From assembly GCA_029706075.1 (NCBI GenBank), contig JAINUG010000175.1, positions 981,458 through 1,045,457 of the forward strand: 64,000 nt of DNA, given 5' to 3'. The position numbers and the translations under genes are program-made. The notes under the pieces were generated by a model. It ran no database searches, was not told where the DNA came from, and saw nothing but the letters and a program-made list of their open reading frames with translations. How positions within the stretch are numbered: the stretch's first letter is position 1; each line of letters starts with the position of its first letter. Shown here piece by piece: positions 46,176-57,718 of this stretch. The DNA comes from Aldrovandia affinis (Eukaryota; Chordata; Actinopteri; Notacanthiformes; Halosauridae).

Positions 46176-46990
46176 ACGGTTTACCAAAGCATGTTAGGGA
46201 TTCGGACACAGTTTACATTTTTTAATCTAAAAAACATATATTTTCAGCCTAGCCTACTGCCAAACATAGTCTAGGTGGAGAGATGGAGAAGGCCCTGCCC
46301 TAGTGTCTTATAGAGTGAGAAACTTTCCATACTGTCACCTCCTCAACGTGTTACCACCACTGTTAGACTGGTTATCCTTGACCGGGTGTGGATGGTTTAG
46401 AACTCTCTCATGGCTGTGTGTATTTTCTGTCCCTCTCCTAATAGGTATGCTGCCATAGCTTACACCTGTTGGGGCTATCTGTATATTTCCTATGCTTGTG
46501 CTCCCCTGCTCTTACATAATGCTACTGGCTATAGCACTGCTTTTTTCTGACCGCATGTTCTCCTCTCTGCTCGGCCTCTGACTCGGGGGTACCCGCCCTG
46601 AGCCCTAGATCCTGCGAGAAGTGTGAGCTGCCCCCATCAACCCTCATCCCCATGCCTACCCCAGTCCCTGGATCTGAACCCCCTTCACGTGGTTTAGCCC
46701 CCCACTGACTACCTAACTCGGAGGTGCAAAGTCATCCAGCCCTGAGTCACCTTGGACTGACCATGATACGGTCTTTTTTGGACACACCCTGTGCCGGCCA
46801 GAAGAGGATGGGCTCCCCCACCTTTTAGTCTGGTTCCTCCCAAGGTTTCTCCCTATCAAGGGTTTTTTTCCTTGCCACTGTCGCCTTTAGGCTTGCTTTT
46901 GGGGGCGTCTAGGCCTGGGTTCCCTTCTGTTAAGCATTTTGTGACAACGCATTTGATTTGATTAGATTTTATTTTATTTTATTTGATTAA
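46176..46990 (+). mobile_element. L2-like LINE (family B) 3' end and UTR
   Basis: After the RT stop the 3' UTR carries blocks such as GTGTGGATGG, GAGGATGGGCTCCC, GGTTTCTCCCTATCAAGGG and GCATTTTGTGACAACGCATT, then a degenerate TTTGATT/TTTTATT tail. The terminal 310 bp pair as an inverted repeat with 41852-42165. Confidence 0.9.
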
Positions 46991-48839
46991 TGTAATATAA
47001 AGAATATATGCAAGGTAAATAATAAAAAAATATATTTTTGTGTGTGGTGAAGTAAGTGCTACCTAGCTATGCGCATTCATATTGTCTAATAACAGTATAT
47101 TTACATAAGCATAGCAGGGGTCCCGCAAATGAAAAAGCCCCTCCCTGGAAATGCCAGCCCAAGCTTACTGTGGAAGACCGAGACATGGTTAGAGGTGTAA
47201 ATCTACAGTGTGCTGTTGGCAATCAGCTGACGTGAGCCAACAAAAACTGCATTTTGGTCAGCTCTCCTGCCAATCATAGGAAAGAAGAATTTGTTCTGAA
47301 TATTGGTGAAAATAGTGAAATTAAATAATTGTACTATTGCCTAAAGGGTTAAAGTATATCAAATTATTATTTGAAAGAGGTCTGATCATATTTTAACACA
47401 CAATTAGTCCTGTTATCTGTGTGCTGTAATGCTATGCCCCATGGTTCCTCATGATTCCACTCCAGTATTTCAGAAGTGTAGGTTTGCAGGGCCATTTTTC
47501 CATAAGGACAGTAGATGGTGCTGTTGTCAACCACTTGTTCCTAATAAGCAAAAAATTGCCTCCCTGTCACAGCACATCAGACCTGTGTAAGTGTCCTGCT
47601 AAATGACAATAAGGTTGATCAATGTTCTTTAAGCAGCTTTCCTCAGGTACTTTTTGGAACAAGCTGACCCCCCGACCTTAAATAAGTCTCAGCCACATCT
47701 ATAGAAAGACCATGAAGAACAAATTTTCCATGACATCCCAATGTAATGCCACTGTATTCATATTAAAGAACAACAATGCACAGTACCCACAATTAATTTT
47801 TCATTTTTTATTTTCAGGGATTACAGAGCAGAAAAAATATCCTTGGCTTGGTTCATTTAACGAATAACAATTAATGCTGATGCCAGCCAATGCCAGTTTA
47901 TGCTAGACTTCAGGCAACACACAATAGAGTTTTGCATTTATATACAATTTCATATAGCATCATCAGATCTGTGCAATATATGTGTTGTTGTCCATGCTGT
48001 ACTGCAGATATATATGCTAGGGATTTACTGCTGTTCTGTGCAATCATGGCTCCTCTAATGGCATGAGCTACAGTGGCAACGTCACAGCTAGACCAACCAA
48101 TCAGAGCTCCCTCTGGAATCAACAGACCTGACAGCTTTCTAACAGCAGGGGTCCAAGTAAAGGTCAATTTTATCATAGACTATCGACCCACCTTTCTATC
48201 TGGCTTTGTCTGTTTGCATCTGACAAAATGGATCCATTTATACAACAGTGGGGTGTCATATATGGTGCATAATGTATTAAAGACCACCAGCATTGCACCC
48301 TTATGATCACACATATATATTTCAAATGCCGTGTAAAAAACATAATGTTTCCACATTTGGACACAAAATTTGCAAATAGTATGTGAGCCCCTGAACAGTG
48401 AACAGGTCCTGTGGAGTTCTCCCTAATTGGTTCATTCTCAGGACACAATGCTCAAAGATTGGACTGGACCTTGGATTTAGCATGCTGGGTTCTGGGAAAT
48501 AACCAATCTATTTGCATTACCACACTCTTTACACTCCACTCTATTTTCCAGGAAGTGTCAAAAAAGCATTTGAATCCAACTTAATTTTTTTGTACATCCA
48601 CAGCAATGTGAAGTAACTCCTTTAGGGCAACACTGGAGAGGATGGAGTGACTGGTTTCAAAGATAGTCGCTGTCCTGAACCTGAAAAGGCTCAAATAATC
48701 CAAAAATAATCCCAGACCTGCATCTGAAAACCATTTGAAATTAAATGTGGAGGCTGGACCTTCCTCTACAAGCTTTCACACTGTACACCACTGTTATAGC
48801 CTTGAGCAAAGTCCATCACCTAAATGGCTTTAATAAAAA
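46991..48839. other. No gene recognised
   Basis: Unique AT-rich DNA. Open frames up to 91 codons on the minus strand without domains. Confidence 0.5.
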
Positions 48840-49262
48840 TACATATTCTGCAGGAGGAACATGATGGCACACTTTCAAGAGAAAGTCAATTAACTCATAC
48901 TTGCTGGATGGAGGTGGAAAACCTGTCATTCCAGAATATCACATAAATTCTTGGTTCAGATCTGGTGACTGAGAAGGCCATAACGTATGGATAACATCAG
49001 TGTCATGCTCCTCAAACCACTGGGAGACTACTCAAGCTCTGTGGATGGGGGCTTTGTCATCTTGAAAGACACCCCTCTCTGCAGGAAAGACATTGTTTAA
49101 CATGTGGTAAAGATGATCACTCAGCACCATTAAGTAAAGATTGGCATTGATCATAGCTACAAAGTGTATGACTGAACCAAAACCATACAGGAAAATGCAG
49201 CGCACACCATAACAGAGCCACCAGAACCCTTCACTATTGGATTTTTTGTTCAAAAGTACTTG
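48840..49262 (-). pseudogene. Tc1/mariner transposase fragment (DD36E-compatible)
   Basis: On the minus strand the frame reads LYLMVLSDHLYHMLNNVFPA, then RGVFQDDKAPIHRA, a stop, and VVSQWFEEHDTDVIH followed by LWPSQSPDLN. QDDK holds the second catalytic aspartate. The third residue falls where a small deletion has damaged the NPIE motif, but spacing to that point is compatible with 36 residues, as in the copy at 6541. A decayed C-terminus (PPPSSKYELIDFLLK) follows to about 48845. No terminal repeats could be placed with confidence. Confidence 0.75.
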
Positions 49263-50205
49263 ACAATGGATACAGGTTACACAAAGTAAAAACAGAGTCT
49301 AGCTTCTATAGCCTATTCCCTAATTGTTTGTAAAGCAACATGATATATGCTCATGGGAATTGCTGTTTCACTGCAGTGTGCAGGTATGAGGTGTACCTTG
49401 GCATTAGGATGAGCTTCAGAGCATTGCTTCATCTCCAGCCTGAATCACGCACCCTCTAAATACTCATTACAGATGGGCCTCCCACATGCAAATCTACCCA
49501 AATACAAACAAACTCACTTAAAAGTAATAAAAGCCCTGTTTAAATTCTGTGAAATTTCAGCGAAGCAGAATAAATTGTGTTTGAAGAAATTGCTTGTGTT
49601 TGCCGCGGTCACACCCCATTAAGCAGAAAAATATGACTGCGCTCAAAACCGCAAAGGTAATCAAAGAATACAAATGTGCTCTTTGCAACATTATCACCCA
49701 AAACTCCAACAGATATTCCCAAACAATAATAGATAGTCTGTTGAAGATATGGCCAGATATATTGTTAATCTTGCTGAAGGCTGCTGGAGATGGGTTAGGA
49801 ACTGAAGTGCATCCTTCACACAGGTTCGATGGAACACCAAGCCCTCTTACCTGAAGTCAGGGCACACCTGCAGTGGAGGGAAAATGGCTCCTGTTTCCAA
49901 TCAAATGAGCCTCCCTTTGATTAAAGGGAATTCAGACAGTCCCTGATTCACCAGCTAAGAAGCATGGCCAGTGTATCCTCGCCCGGCGGGAGACATTTAT
50001 TTCTCCTCATCGTCGGTTTGGTGACCAGAGAGGAGATCAGCAGCTGCACCTGCAAGGCACCTGGGATCCGGGTCCAGCCCAGCCTTTTGGGATATCAATC
50101 ACAGTTAAAGATATTCAGTCAAAATGGGCTGAGTTCCCACCAGTGCAGCAGGGATCCGTGGAGACTGGGCTGGGCTTATCAGCGCCCTCCCATGGTTAAG
50201 GCCTG
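49263..50205. other. No gene recognised
   Basis: Unique DNA. The 85-codon plus-strand frame at 49964 opens MASVSSPGGRHLFLLIVGLV but has no further support as a gene. Confidence 0.45.
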
Positions 50206-50375
50206 TAATAATATAATATAATATAATATACGCCATTTAGCAGACGCTTTTATCCAAAGCGACTTACAGTAAGTGAATGCATACATTTTTCGGCATATGT
50301 GGCCCCAGTGGGAATTGAACCCAGAACCTAAGCGTTGCCAACGCTGTGCTCTACCTACTGAGCCACAGAGAACCA
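50206..50375 (-). mobile_element. tRNA-derived SINE (SINE1 family), full length
   Basis: Read on the minus strand: GGTTCTCTGTGGCTCAGTAG (box A), then GCGTTGGCAACGCTTAGG, box B GGGTTCAATTCCC, and a tail GGATAAAAGCGTCTGCTAAATG followed by repeated TATTA. It matches the copies at 36261 and 37443. Confidence 0.95.
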
Positions 50376-51031
50376 CAGGTAATGCAGGAAGTCTCTGGAT
50401 TGAAGAGAGAGCAGTCATGCTCAGCTGCAGGAAAACAGCTGCAAGGGCATGCGTCCGGAATGCAAGCAACATGCCTTGTACTATGATGTCATCATAGATG
50501 GCCTGATTGATCAGCAAACCAGTGTGTTGTTCATTAGTTGAAATTTGGGAATTTGTGTGGCTTTGGGGCCCCATGATGAGACGGAATCTCTGCTTTGTTT
50601 ACATTCTCACAGCGGGAAGCCTACGCTTGCCTGTGTAAGAATGCACACAGCTCAGACTGCCTGTATAAGAATGCACACAGCTGTCACTGCCTAGGCAAAA
50701 ATATATCATGAATCTCATGGGTCAGTGGAAACTAAATTAAGCGCACCATCCGATCATTACAGAATTTATTTTAAACTCAAAATAATGTCTTCATTTAAAG
50801 GTTTCATTAAATGTGTACATTCCTGCTATCACGCTCACACTCTGCGACACATTCAGTTTTCCACTGTCATTAATACAGTCTTTCATCCAGTTCTGCCATT
50901 GCTTGCATCTATTAATATACAGTATAAATCAATAATAATTCAATCTGTGGAGCGCTCTGTGTAAATCGCACCATTAAGGGAGCCCTATCAGGGTCAAACG
51001 TGACTGAATGAAATAAATAAAGAGTGACAGC
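50376..51031. other. No gene recognised; 31-bp duplication
   Basis: GCCTGTGTAAGAATGCACAC and GCCTGTATAAGAATGCACAC form a two-copy repeat at about 50629-50690. Otherwise unique. Confidence 0.5.
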
Positions 51032-51070
51032 AGAAAGGAGAGAACGGGTGGAGAATAGGGAGAGGCACGG

Positions 51071-51214
51071 GGGCAACAAACCGCAGACCATGTCATCCTG
51101 GATTGCCCGATTTATCGGGCACCCAATGGGATCCATGGTCTGTCGGTTTTGGATGACAGGGACATGGCTGCTGGAGGTGTGCCCCGACAGCCTCCCCTAG
51201 GCTTGAGGTGGTAA
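51071..51214 (+). pseudogene. Non-LTR retrotransposon C-terminal Cys/His fragment
   Basis: The frame QQTADHVILDCPIYRAPNG followed by LSVLDD resembles the C-terminal part of many LINE ORF2 proteins, where a zinc-knuckle-like C-x-C...H...C cluster ends in a HxxxxCP motif. Only the H and last C remain. About 35 bp (GGAGAGAACGGGTGGAGAAT core) is repeated directly on both sides, at about 51037 and 51270. Confidence 0.5.
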
Positions 51215-53250
51215 AGGATAGCCCCTCCAGCCTGGGGAGCAGGAAAAGAATATACCCAAACAGGAAGAAGGAGAGAACGGGTGGAGAATGGAGAGGTCAC
51301 TGGCCGGACGTGTCACAGGAGGACAGATGGAGAGGTCCTGCTGACGGAGGGTATGTAAGGAACCAGGGAAAACCAGAGAGCATTCGCTTCAGCGGAACTG
51401 ATGCGTGCACATCGCGAGGCCAACCACCCCTCATCTCATATCATTTACTCTGGACCTTGGGCTGAACCAATCAGAGCACGGAATTTATCCAAACGTTATT
51501 GAAAGATAACACTATAATTTTTATGATGATATATAAAACATTGTGTGCCTGCTCAGGGGGAAACATGCACGGTAATTCATACTCCTCATAAAAACTCAAA
51601 GGAAAGGTTGAGAAAGTGTGCTAATGTGTAGAAACACTTTGTGGGGGCTGATGATTCAAACTGTTCTCCTTGTTAGCGGGCCCAGGGAGCAGATTGGCAT
51701 GGTTTATTTTTTGGTGCATCGCTGGTCCATGCGGAAGTTCAGCCAGATCGAGTTGGTTGTGTACATCACGGCGCTGCCATGGCGATGTGTTCGAGCAGAA
51801 AGCCGTTCTTGATTTGGACCATCCGCAGAGTGCGGGCTGCCTGTGCGCTTCATTACTGCCGAACACTCCCCGCCCGCTGCATTGTTACTGCTCTGGAGAT
51901 AATTGCTCAGCCATTAGAGAGAGCTCTCAGGGCCAGAGCTGAAGGGTAGGCTGGGCGCTGAGAGAGATGAGCATTTTAAATGCCCCCACAAAACACAGGT
52001 GTGGGGAAGAGAGCAGTGTCCCAGTGTCACCATAACACCATAACCTTACACAGCTGGACATTTTACAAGAGCTTATGTGTATTGATTATATATACATACA
52101 TACATACAGGTAGTGGCAAAAAATGTGGAAACACCAATATGAAACTACAGTTTTTTAGTTCAAACTAATTCACGGATATCCAGAGGTATGCGCTTCTTGT
52201 CAGAGGTATGCGCTTCTGACCACAGGTCTTTGATGATGAGTTCCATCACTTCTGGAAGAGACGTGTGATCTAGGTCTACCTATTTTTAAAATGTAAAAGT
52301 GTTATCTGCCCTTCAAGGACTGGCTGAGAATCACGTTTCCCATTTTCTTCTGTGGCAGTGAGGACTCCGTCCAGGAAGTTATCACCAGACATTATTAATC
52401 AATTAGAGGAGAACAGTTAAGGAATTTGCAGCTCTCAGGTTTTTCCGTCATCCCCTATACAGCCTGATCCCATTAGATTGTGTGACAGAAAGGGGAACGT
52501 GAGATTGACATGGCTGAGGTTCTTATCTCTGGCCTGGAGTCAGCACCGCTCATCTCCAGCCAATTCCCTTCATCAACTCACCTGAGATGGAAATGCTTTA
52601 ATTTCTCCCTGGAAACTGTGATTTGGAAAGTAATGCTTTTATTTCACGAGGTTCCAATGAAGAATTGAACGCGAGCTCAAAACCCCTGCTTTACAGCTTG
52701 AATGCGTTTCATTCACTTCCCTGTGTTGCTTTAGACATTGAACAAAAGCAGCACTCTCTTACTTCCACAGGTCTGTCCACGAGTTCACAGCATTGTTTTT
52801 GGTCAATAAATTTGCATTATTGGTTTTCGCAAGTGCCTGGGTTGTTATTACTGGTGTAATTAATAATGAAAAGGCTTTTTATCCTTCTGCATGCAAGGGT
52901 GGAGGCAAACCCTCCTCCGCGTTCTGAGCATGTGCAGTGTGAACAGTCCCCCGGCTGCTGGCAGCAGGGTTAGGGGGGGTCACACAGAGAGAGGGGGTAT
53001 GGGGGTGTGGGGACCAAACCACATTGGGCAGCAAATGTGCCAGAACTCGAGCAGGTGTCCACGACAACCACGAATCGTTATTTCCACCACATGGGGTGTT
53101 GAAGGCGGAAAAGCAGCCTGCCAGCCCCCCCACCTCCCCTCTGCCAACTGTTGACTGCAACTGGCTGATATAATGATATCCTATTTAGTGTATTTGGCCC
53201 AAAAAAATAATAAATAATACAAATAAAATGTCTAAAATGTCTATGTCCAT
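51215..53250. other. No gene recognised; small repeats
   Basis: A Tc1-type end-like sequence (CAGGTAGTGGCAAAAAATGT followed by GGAAACACC) lies at about 52107-52135 without a recognisable partner. AGAGGTATGCGCTTCT occurs twice at 52181-52217. The 52900-53150 stretch is GC-rich but shows no supportable exon. Confidence 0.5.
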
Positions 53251-53560
53251 TTATTATTGCTTTGAGATTCAACCTTTTCAAAGAAATAAATGAAACACTG
53301 CTACACTGCATCTCTTGCTAAGACTGCAGCTTTATTGACTAAAGAGATGCCTTACATTTCAGACATGTCTGCCCTTCGTCAGAGTCTTCAAATGAACTGT
53401 GAAAAACAGGGATATTATAGAGACCTTCGCATAGTTGGTCCCATGATTAGTGATCAGCCAATGGCAAGAGTGTTTAATTACGACACCTCTGGTGTAGAAT
53501 CAGGTGTGCCAGGATCTCCAAATCCAACTTTGACCAGTTAGTTTACTGGCATTTCCTCTA
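53250..53560 (-). mobile_element. Possible Penelope-like terminal fragment
   Basis: On the minus strand CTGACGA (53382-53376) is followed, after a 15-base insert, by GAAA (53360-53357), the two conserved strands of a hammerhead ribozyme core; terminal repeats of Penelope-like retroelements in fish commonly carry such motifs. The insert could form a short stem with G-U wobbles. I could not place stems I and III or the cleavage site, and no Penelope coding sequence is present, so this is a tentative call. Confidence 0.25.
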
Positions 53561-54351
53561 AAAAACAATGAACATGCAGCAGGCATGGCTCTTCACACAA
53601 ATTCTTATAAATCCAAAATGATTTGGCATAAAGGGATGAAACTTATATTAAACGGGTATTTACATTGAGGCCCAGTCAAAACACATTATGTTGCTATATA
53701 GTTCCTAATATGAAAATGTGAATATTTTTACTCATCTACACTTTTATCATTTTTGGCCTAACCACTTTTAAAACCTGGCACATTGATAGACGGGAACTCA
53801 AAACACAGATTTACCAAGTTTTGTACCGATTGGTCACATGATGGCACCATACCATTAAATTGAAAAATTAAACCCTGTTTAATCTTCTCTTTAGGAACAT
53901 GCATATATGCCCTATGGCCCACCATCTTCATTGGCTTAATTGTGGCTTTGAGTGCTTGGCCCCCATAATCGCTGCCTGCAGATATATTTATTATCACACA
54001 AATGCATTAAGAGCAGCTTGCAAAACCTGTCACGCTGAAATGCATTTATAGCGCCAACAACAGCAGGGCACATTGGCAGAGAATGGCAGGTAACACTTCT
54101 GTGCTAAAGCATCAGTGCTCAGGTATAAGAGCTATGCGCAGAGATTAAATGATTACAGTTTTTTTCAGGTGTATGGGAAATGTTTCTAGTGACAGCAGTT
54201 TAAACCACACATCCTCCTGCATTAGACACCAGAGCCTGATAACAGAATGGAGTTGAACAGAGCTGCTTCCTGCAGTGGGATGGATGGCAGGCATGTTTGC
54301 ATAGCAAATGGTTGGACTGATGGATTGTGGAAGATGAATATAAATATATAT
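53561..54351. other. No feature recognised
   Basis: Unique AT-rich DNA. Confidence 0.5.
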
Positions 54352-54800
54352 ACACTACCGGTCAAAAGTTTTAGAACACCCCCATTTTCCAGTTTTTGCT
54401 GAAATGTAAGCAGTTCAAAGCAGTTTGTACCTGAAATGGTACAAAGGTAAGCAGTAAACTGCCAGAGGTTAAAAAAAAAAAAAAAAAAAAATGTAGGTTG
54501 CCAAAAACTGAAAAATAATGTCAATTTCAGAGTTATAAAACAAGGCCCTTTTCAGGGAACAAGTGATGGGTTAACGTGGATTAACAGTCACTCTGTGCAA
54601 GTCGCCGACTCTGGATCCAGCAAAAGAGCCCCAAACCATCACGCTTCTTCCTCCATGTGTCACATACTGAGGACCCATCCTTTCATCTACATGACGGTGT
54701 ACAAAAACCCTGCGTGATGAACCGAAGATTTCACATTTTGATTCATCGGTCCATAAGACCTTCTTCCAGTCTTCAGTAGTCCAGTGGCACTTTCTCCAAA
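54352..54800 (-). mobile_element. Tc1-like transposon fragment
   Basis: One terminal repeat is visible at 54352 (TACACTACCGGTCAAAAGTT followed by TTAGAACACCCCCATTTTCC), a common fish Tc1 end. After a gap with a 20-base A run (about 54472), minus-strand frames give part of the transposase: DWKKVLWTDESK with the first catalytic aspartate, EIFGSSRRVFVHRHV, and VTHGGRSVMVWGSFAG. The other end, the DNA-binding domain and the rest of the catalytic domain are missing. Confidence 0.85.
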
Positions 54801-55270
54801 CTCCAAACTTGTTCTACCTCTCCGGTATGGTTTCAAGTTACAAATAACTTATCACACAAACCAAATTGGTGTGGGAGTCGCTGTAGCCAAGTTCACTGAA
54901 AAAGACAGAAGTTATAGAAGTTGGCTGGCTAACTAGCAATATACATTTCTGGTTATGTTCTAAAACAATTCCACTTAAGTTATTGCAATCTTTTGATCTA
55001 AGCAAACGAGTTCTGTTGCTTTAGCAAACTCCCACACAGGCTTTCTGATTGATGGTCTGAAGACTTTGTACAGTACTTTATATGCCATCCTTCCCCAAAA
55101 CCTTAGACACATTTTTGTACTAATTTGAATGATGCATTTCTGGTGTATTATACGTATTATTATAGTATTAGATACTACTGAGGCAGTGATTTGAGATGTA
55201 TCCCTTCCATATGAGAGACATGCAGGCACGAGGTAGTCTGGGTCAGCTAGTGAGATAACAGAACTTATTT
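54801..55270. other. No feature recognised
   Basis: Unique AT-rich DNA; an 84-codon minus-strand frame lacks domains. Confidence 0.5.
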
Positions 55271-55675
55271 ATATATTTTGTTATTTGTTTCAGATTTTTT
55301 GAATATTTTTTTCCCAATTTTTCTCCCAATTTAGTGTCCAATTTCACCCTCTATTTATTTTGATTCGCCCTGCCCGTCCTCCAGGTCAAGCTATTCCCCG
55401 AGGTCGGCGATGATCTGCCACCTCTGAGACTGAACTCTATTATTTTGTCCACAGGGAAGTCCTCCACGCTCCTCGGCAAGCTTGTTCCAGCTCACCCTCT
55501 CCCCTCCCCCTGGGGTAGACAGCCAAATGCCGCCCCCGATTGGGGCTCCCGGCCAGGGCCGGTCTGGCACAGTCGGTTTAGAACCGCAAGCGCAATAGGC
55601 AGCTCACACTCGCAAAGCACCAGTCCAAGTGAGTGTATTAGACCGCTACACTATCCGAGGCCCCTCAAAATGGCT
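55271..55675 (-). mobile_element. tRNA-derived SINE sharing the SINE3 central block, different head
   Basis: On the minus strand the head is GGATAGTGTAGCGGTCTAA (box A) with box-B-like GCGGTTCTAAACC, clearly unlike the SINE3 head. The central block CCCTGGCCGGGAGCCCCAAT and GGCGGCATTTGGCTGTCTAC matches that of the copies at 25587 and 38639, and the 3' end (AATTGGGAGAAAAATTGGG, then ATCTGAAAC) also matches. So two SINEs with different tRNA heads share one core and tail. Confidence 0.75.
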
Positions 55676-57020
55676 ATTTAAGTAAAGATTAGTACCCATT
55701 AGCCACCCAGACACTCACAGGTGTGATGTAAGAGAGGTGAGATACTCACAGGTGTGGTGTAAGAGAGGGTAAACCACTCTCATAGGTGTGAGAATCTGAT
55801 GGGTCTACACTTGCTTGTTTCTGAACATATGCAGAATATTTCAGAGTGTGCTGCAGCTAAACTAGAGCTAGAGTTAAGAGTTAGGCTAGTAAGAGTGTAG
55901 TATAATTGGAATTAGGCTTGCAAGTTTGATTCCCACCTCTGCTAAAGCTTTTAATATAGTGCAACACACTCCTGCACACTAAACACACCCTCCTGTGCAT
56001 TAAATACACACTCACATTTCTTTCACTTTTATTTTTATATAGATCTTTTTTCCACATCCCTGTCTCTGGGGTCATGCTGGCTATGCATGGTAAGGAACTA
56101 GCCCTTAAGTCAATGACAGCCCTGCTAGCCTGCCATATAATGCCGACAGTGGCAGCAGCAACAAAGGCAGACATGAATGTTAAAAGAGGGGTGACTTCAG
56201 GCCATTAATACTCTGACTGATGCCTCTAACCTTTCGTCTGCCAGCTACAGACACACACACACCCTCAGTGGCAGATGTTGCTTCCCTGGTAATATTGCTA
56301 ATTAGCTCCTGACAGCGTAGAACAGGTCCAATCCCCCACAGCCGAATGATAGGCCCTTTCAGGTTCTTATAGATGTACACCATTCACTCATTAAAAAGGC
56401 CACGTTCTCTGTGGCTATTACCTGCAAAGGAAAAGAACAACGGCAGCCTGCCTTGCAATTATCCGTTAGCATGGTACTGCGTGTGTAAATGGAGACTGAT
56501 ATTCATTCTCCAGCAAAAGTCGACAGGCATTTCCAAACACAGCACCGTGCAAGAGGATGACCCAGGGGGCAGGCAGCCAGTACACGGTGTCCTTACAGTG
56601 GAGACATCAGTATTCAGGATTAAGAATCTGCTCATATCCCACAAGTAAATATAGTTCACTGACACTTTTTTAATCCATATATACAGGGCTTCCTGGGCTT
56701 ATGAGTGGGAGTTCCATGAAGGCTGTAAATCAGGGCGGACTGTGTGCGGGAGTCCTATGGAACATCGCATGGAGCATCGCATGGAGCATCACATGGAACA
56801 TCGCATGGAGCATTCTCCTTTCAAGATGGCCACCACACCTTTTCACTGCCTCAGTTTTACTCTATAATCTTCAAAAATCCTTGTTTCCAAGTAGGCATCC
56901 AGGACTATTTTGCAAATAATATCCAAAATCAAGATAAGTAAAGACATTTGGTTAAGATATTTCTCAAGGGTGTCATTAAACACCACGGTTATAACACCAC
57001 ACAAAAACTACAGAGGAATG
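55676..57020. other. No gene recognised; minor tandem repeats
   Basis: A 37-bp near-duplicate with CACAGGTGTG(A/G)TGTAAGAG lies at about 55718-55775. An 11-bp repeat (CATGGA(G/A)CATC) occurs about six times at 56756-56815. No supportable exon. Confidence 0.5.
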
Positions 57021-57650
57021 TCAGCAGGCTCTAACAGATGACGCGACTAGAGCTGCCTTGTGGTTTAGAGTCAACAAGCTCTCCCTACATCTCCAGAAAG
57101 CCCAAAGAGCATGCATTTGGTTCTCAAACTTTGGTGCACTGGAAACTCCCTGACTATCAGTGATGGGATTAACCCTTATGAGCAGGTCTCCTGCTTTACA
57201 TACCTAGGTGTGACATTAGATCATTGCAGTCAGTGGAAATAAGACTACAGTCATCAAAAAACTGGTAGCTGGCTTGGGTGCCTTAAGTAGAGCAAGGGAA
57301 TTTGTAAGCAGACAGGTCCTTATCATTATGTACAATACCCTATTCCTCACTCGTCTAGATTAGTGGAACAGTCTGGCTCCCAGCACTGCTCCAGTGTAAC
57401 AAAACACAGCTGGACCAGCTGCAACGAGTGATCAACAGAGCTGCATGTCTCGTGACAGGCCATACTTTATGAACCACCTTAAGACTGACAAACTTCTGCA
57501 AATGGCTGGAATTGATGTAATCGTGGACAGAATCAAAGTAACTGTATTGATAATGGTCTTTAAATCTGTGTGTCATATTGCCCCCATACATAATAAAACT
57601 CTTTAGCTGTGCTCCACCACCTGCCTGTGGTGACTTGATTTTACACCACT
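57021..57650 (+). pseudogene. LINE reverse transcriptase 3' fragment
   Basis: Frames with several stops read RVNKLSLHLQKAQ, then a YLGVTLD-like motif (catacctaggtgtgacatta), then KKLVAGLGALSRAREFVSRQ, VLIIMYNTLFLTRLD and later IDVIVDRIKVTVLIMVFKS. These resemble the palm end and thumb of a LINE RT, from KLSLN to the region after the leucine-rich thumb. The family is not one of the two L2 families above; the clade is undetermined. A LINE-type terminal repeat (GAACT)n at about 59350 may be its 3' end, with an LTR and a SINE in between. Confidence 0.6.
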
Positions 57651-57718
57651 AGGAAATTAGGCTCTAAACCAACTACGCCACTTTCTGTTTAATGAGAAGG
57701 AGGAACTCTAGAGGACAG

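Noticed and set aside
54472-54492. A-run as the poly-A tail of a processed pseudogene
   Set aside because: It lies inside a Tc1 fragment and no retrocopy sequence precedes it.
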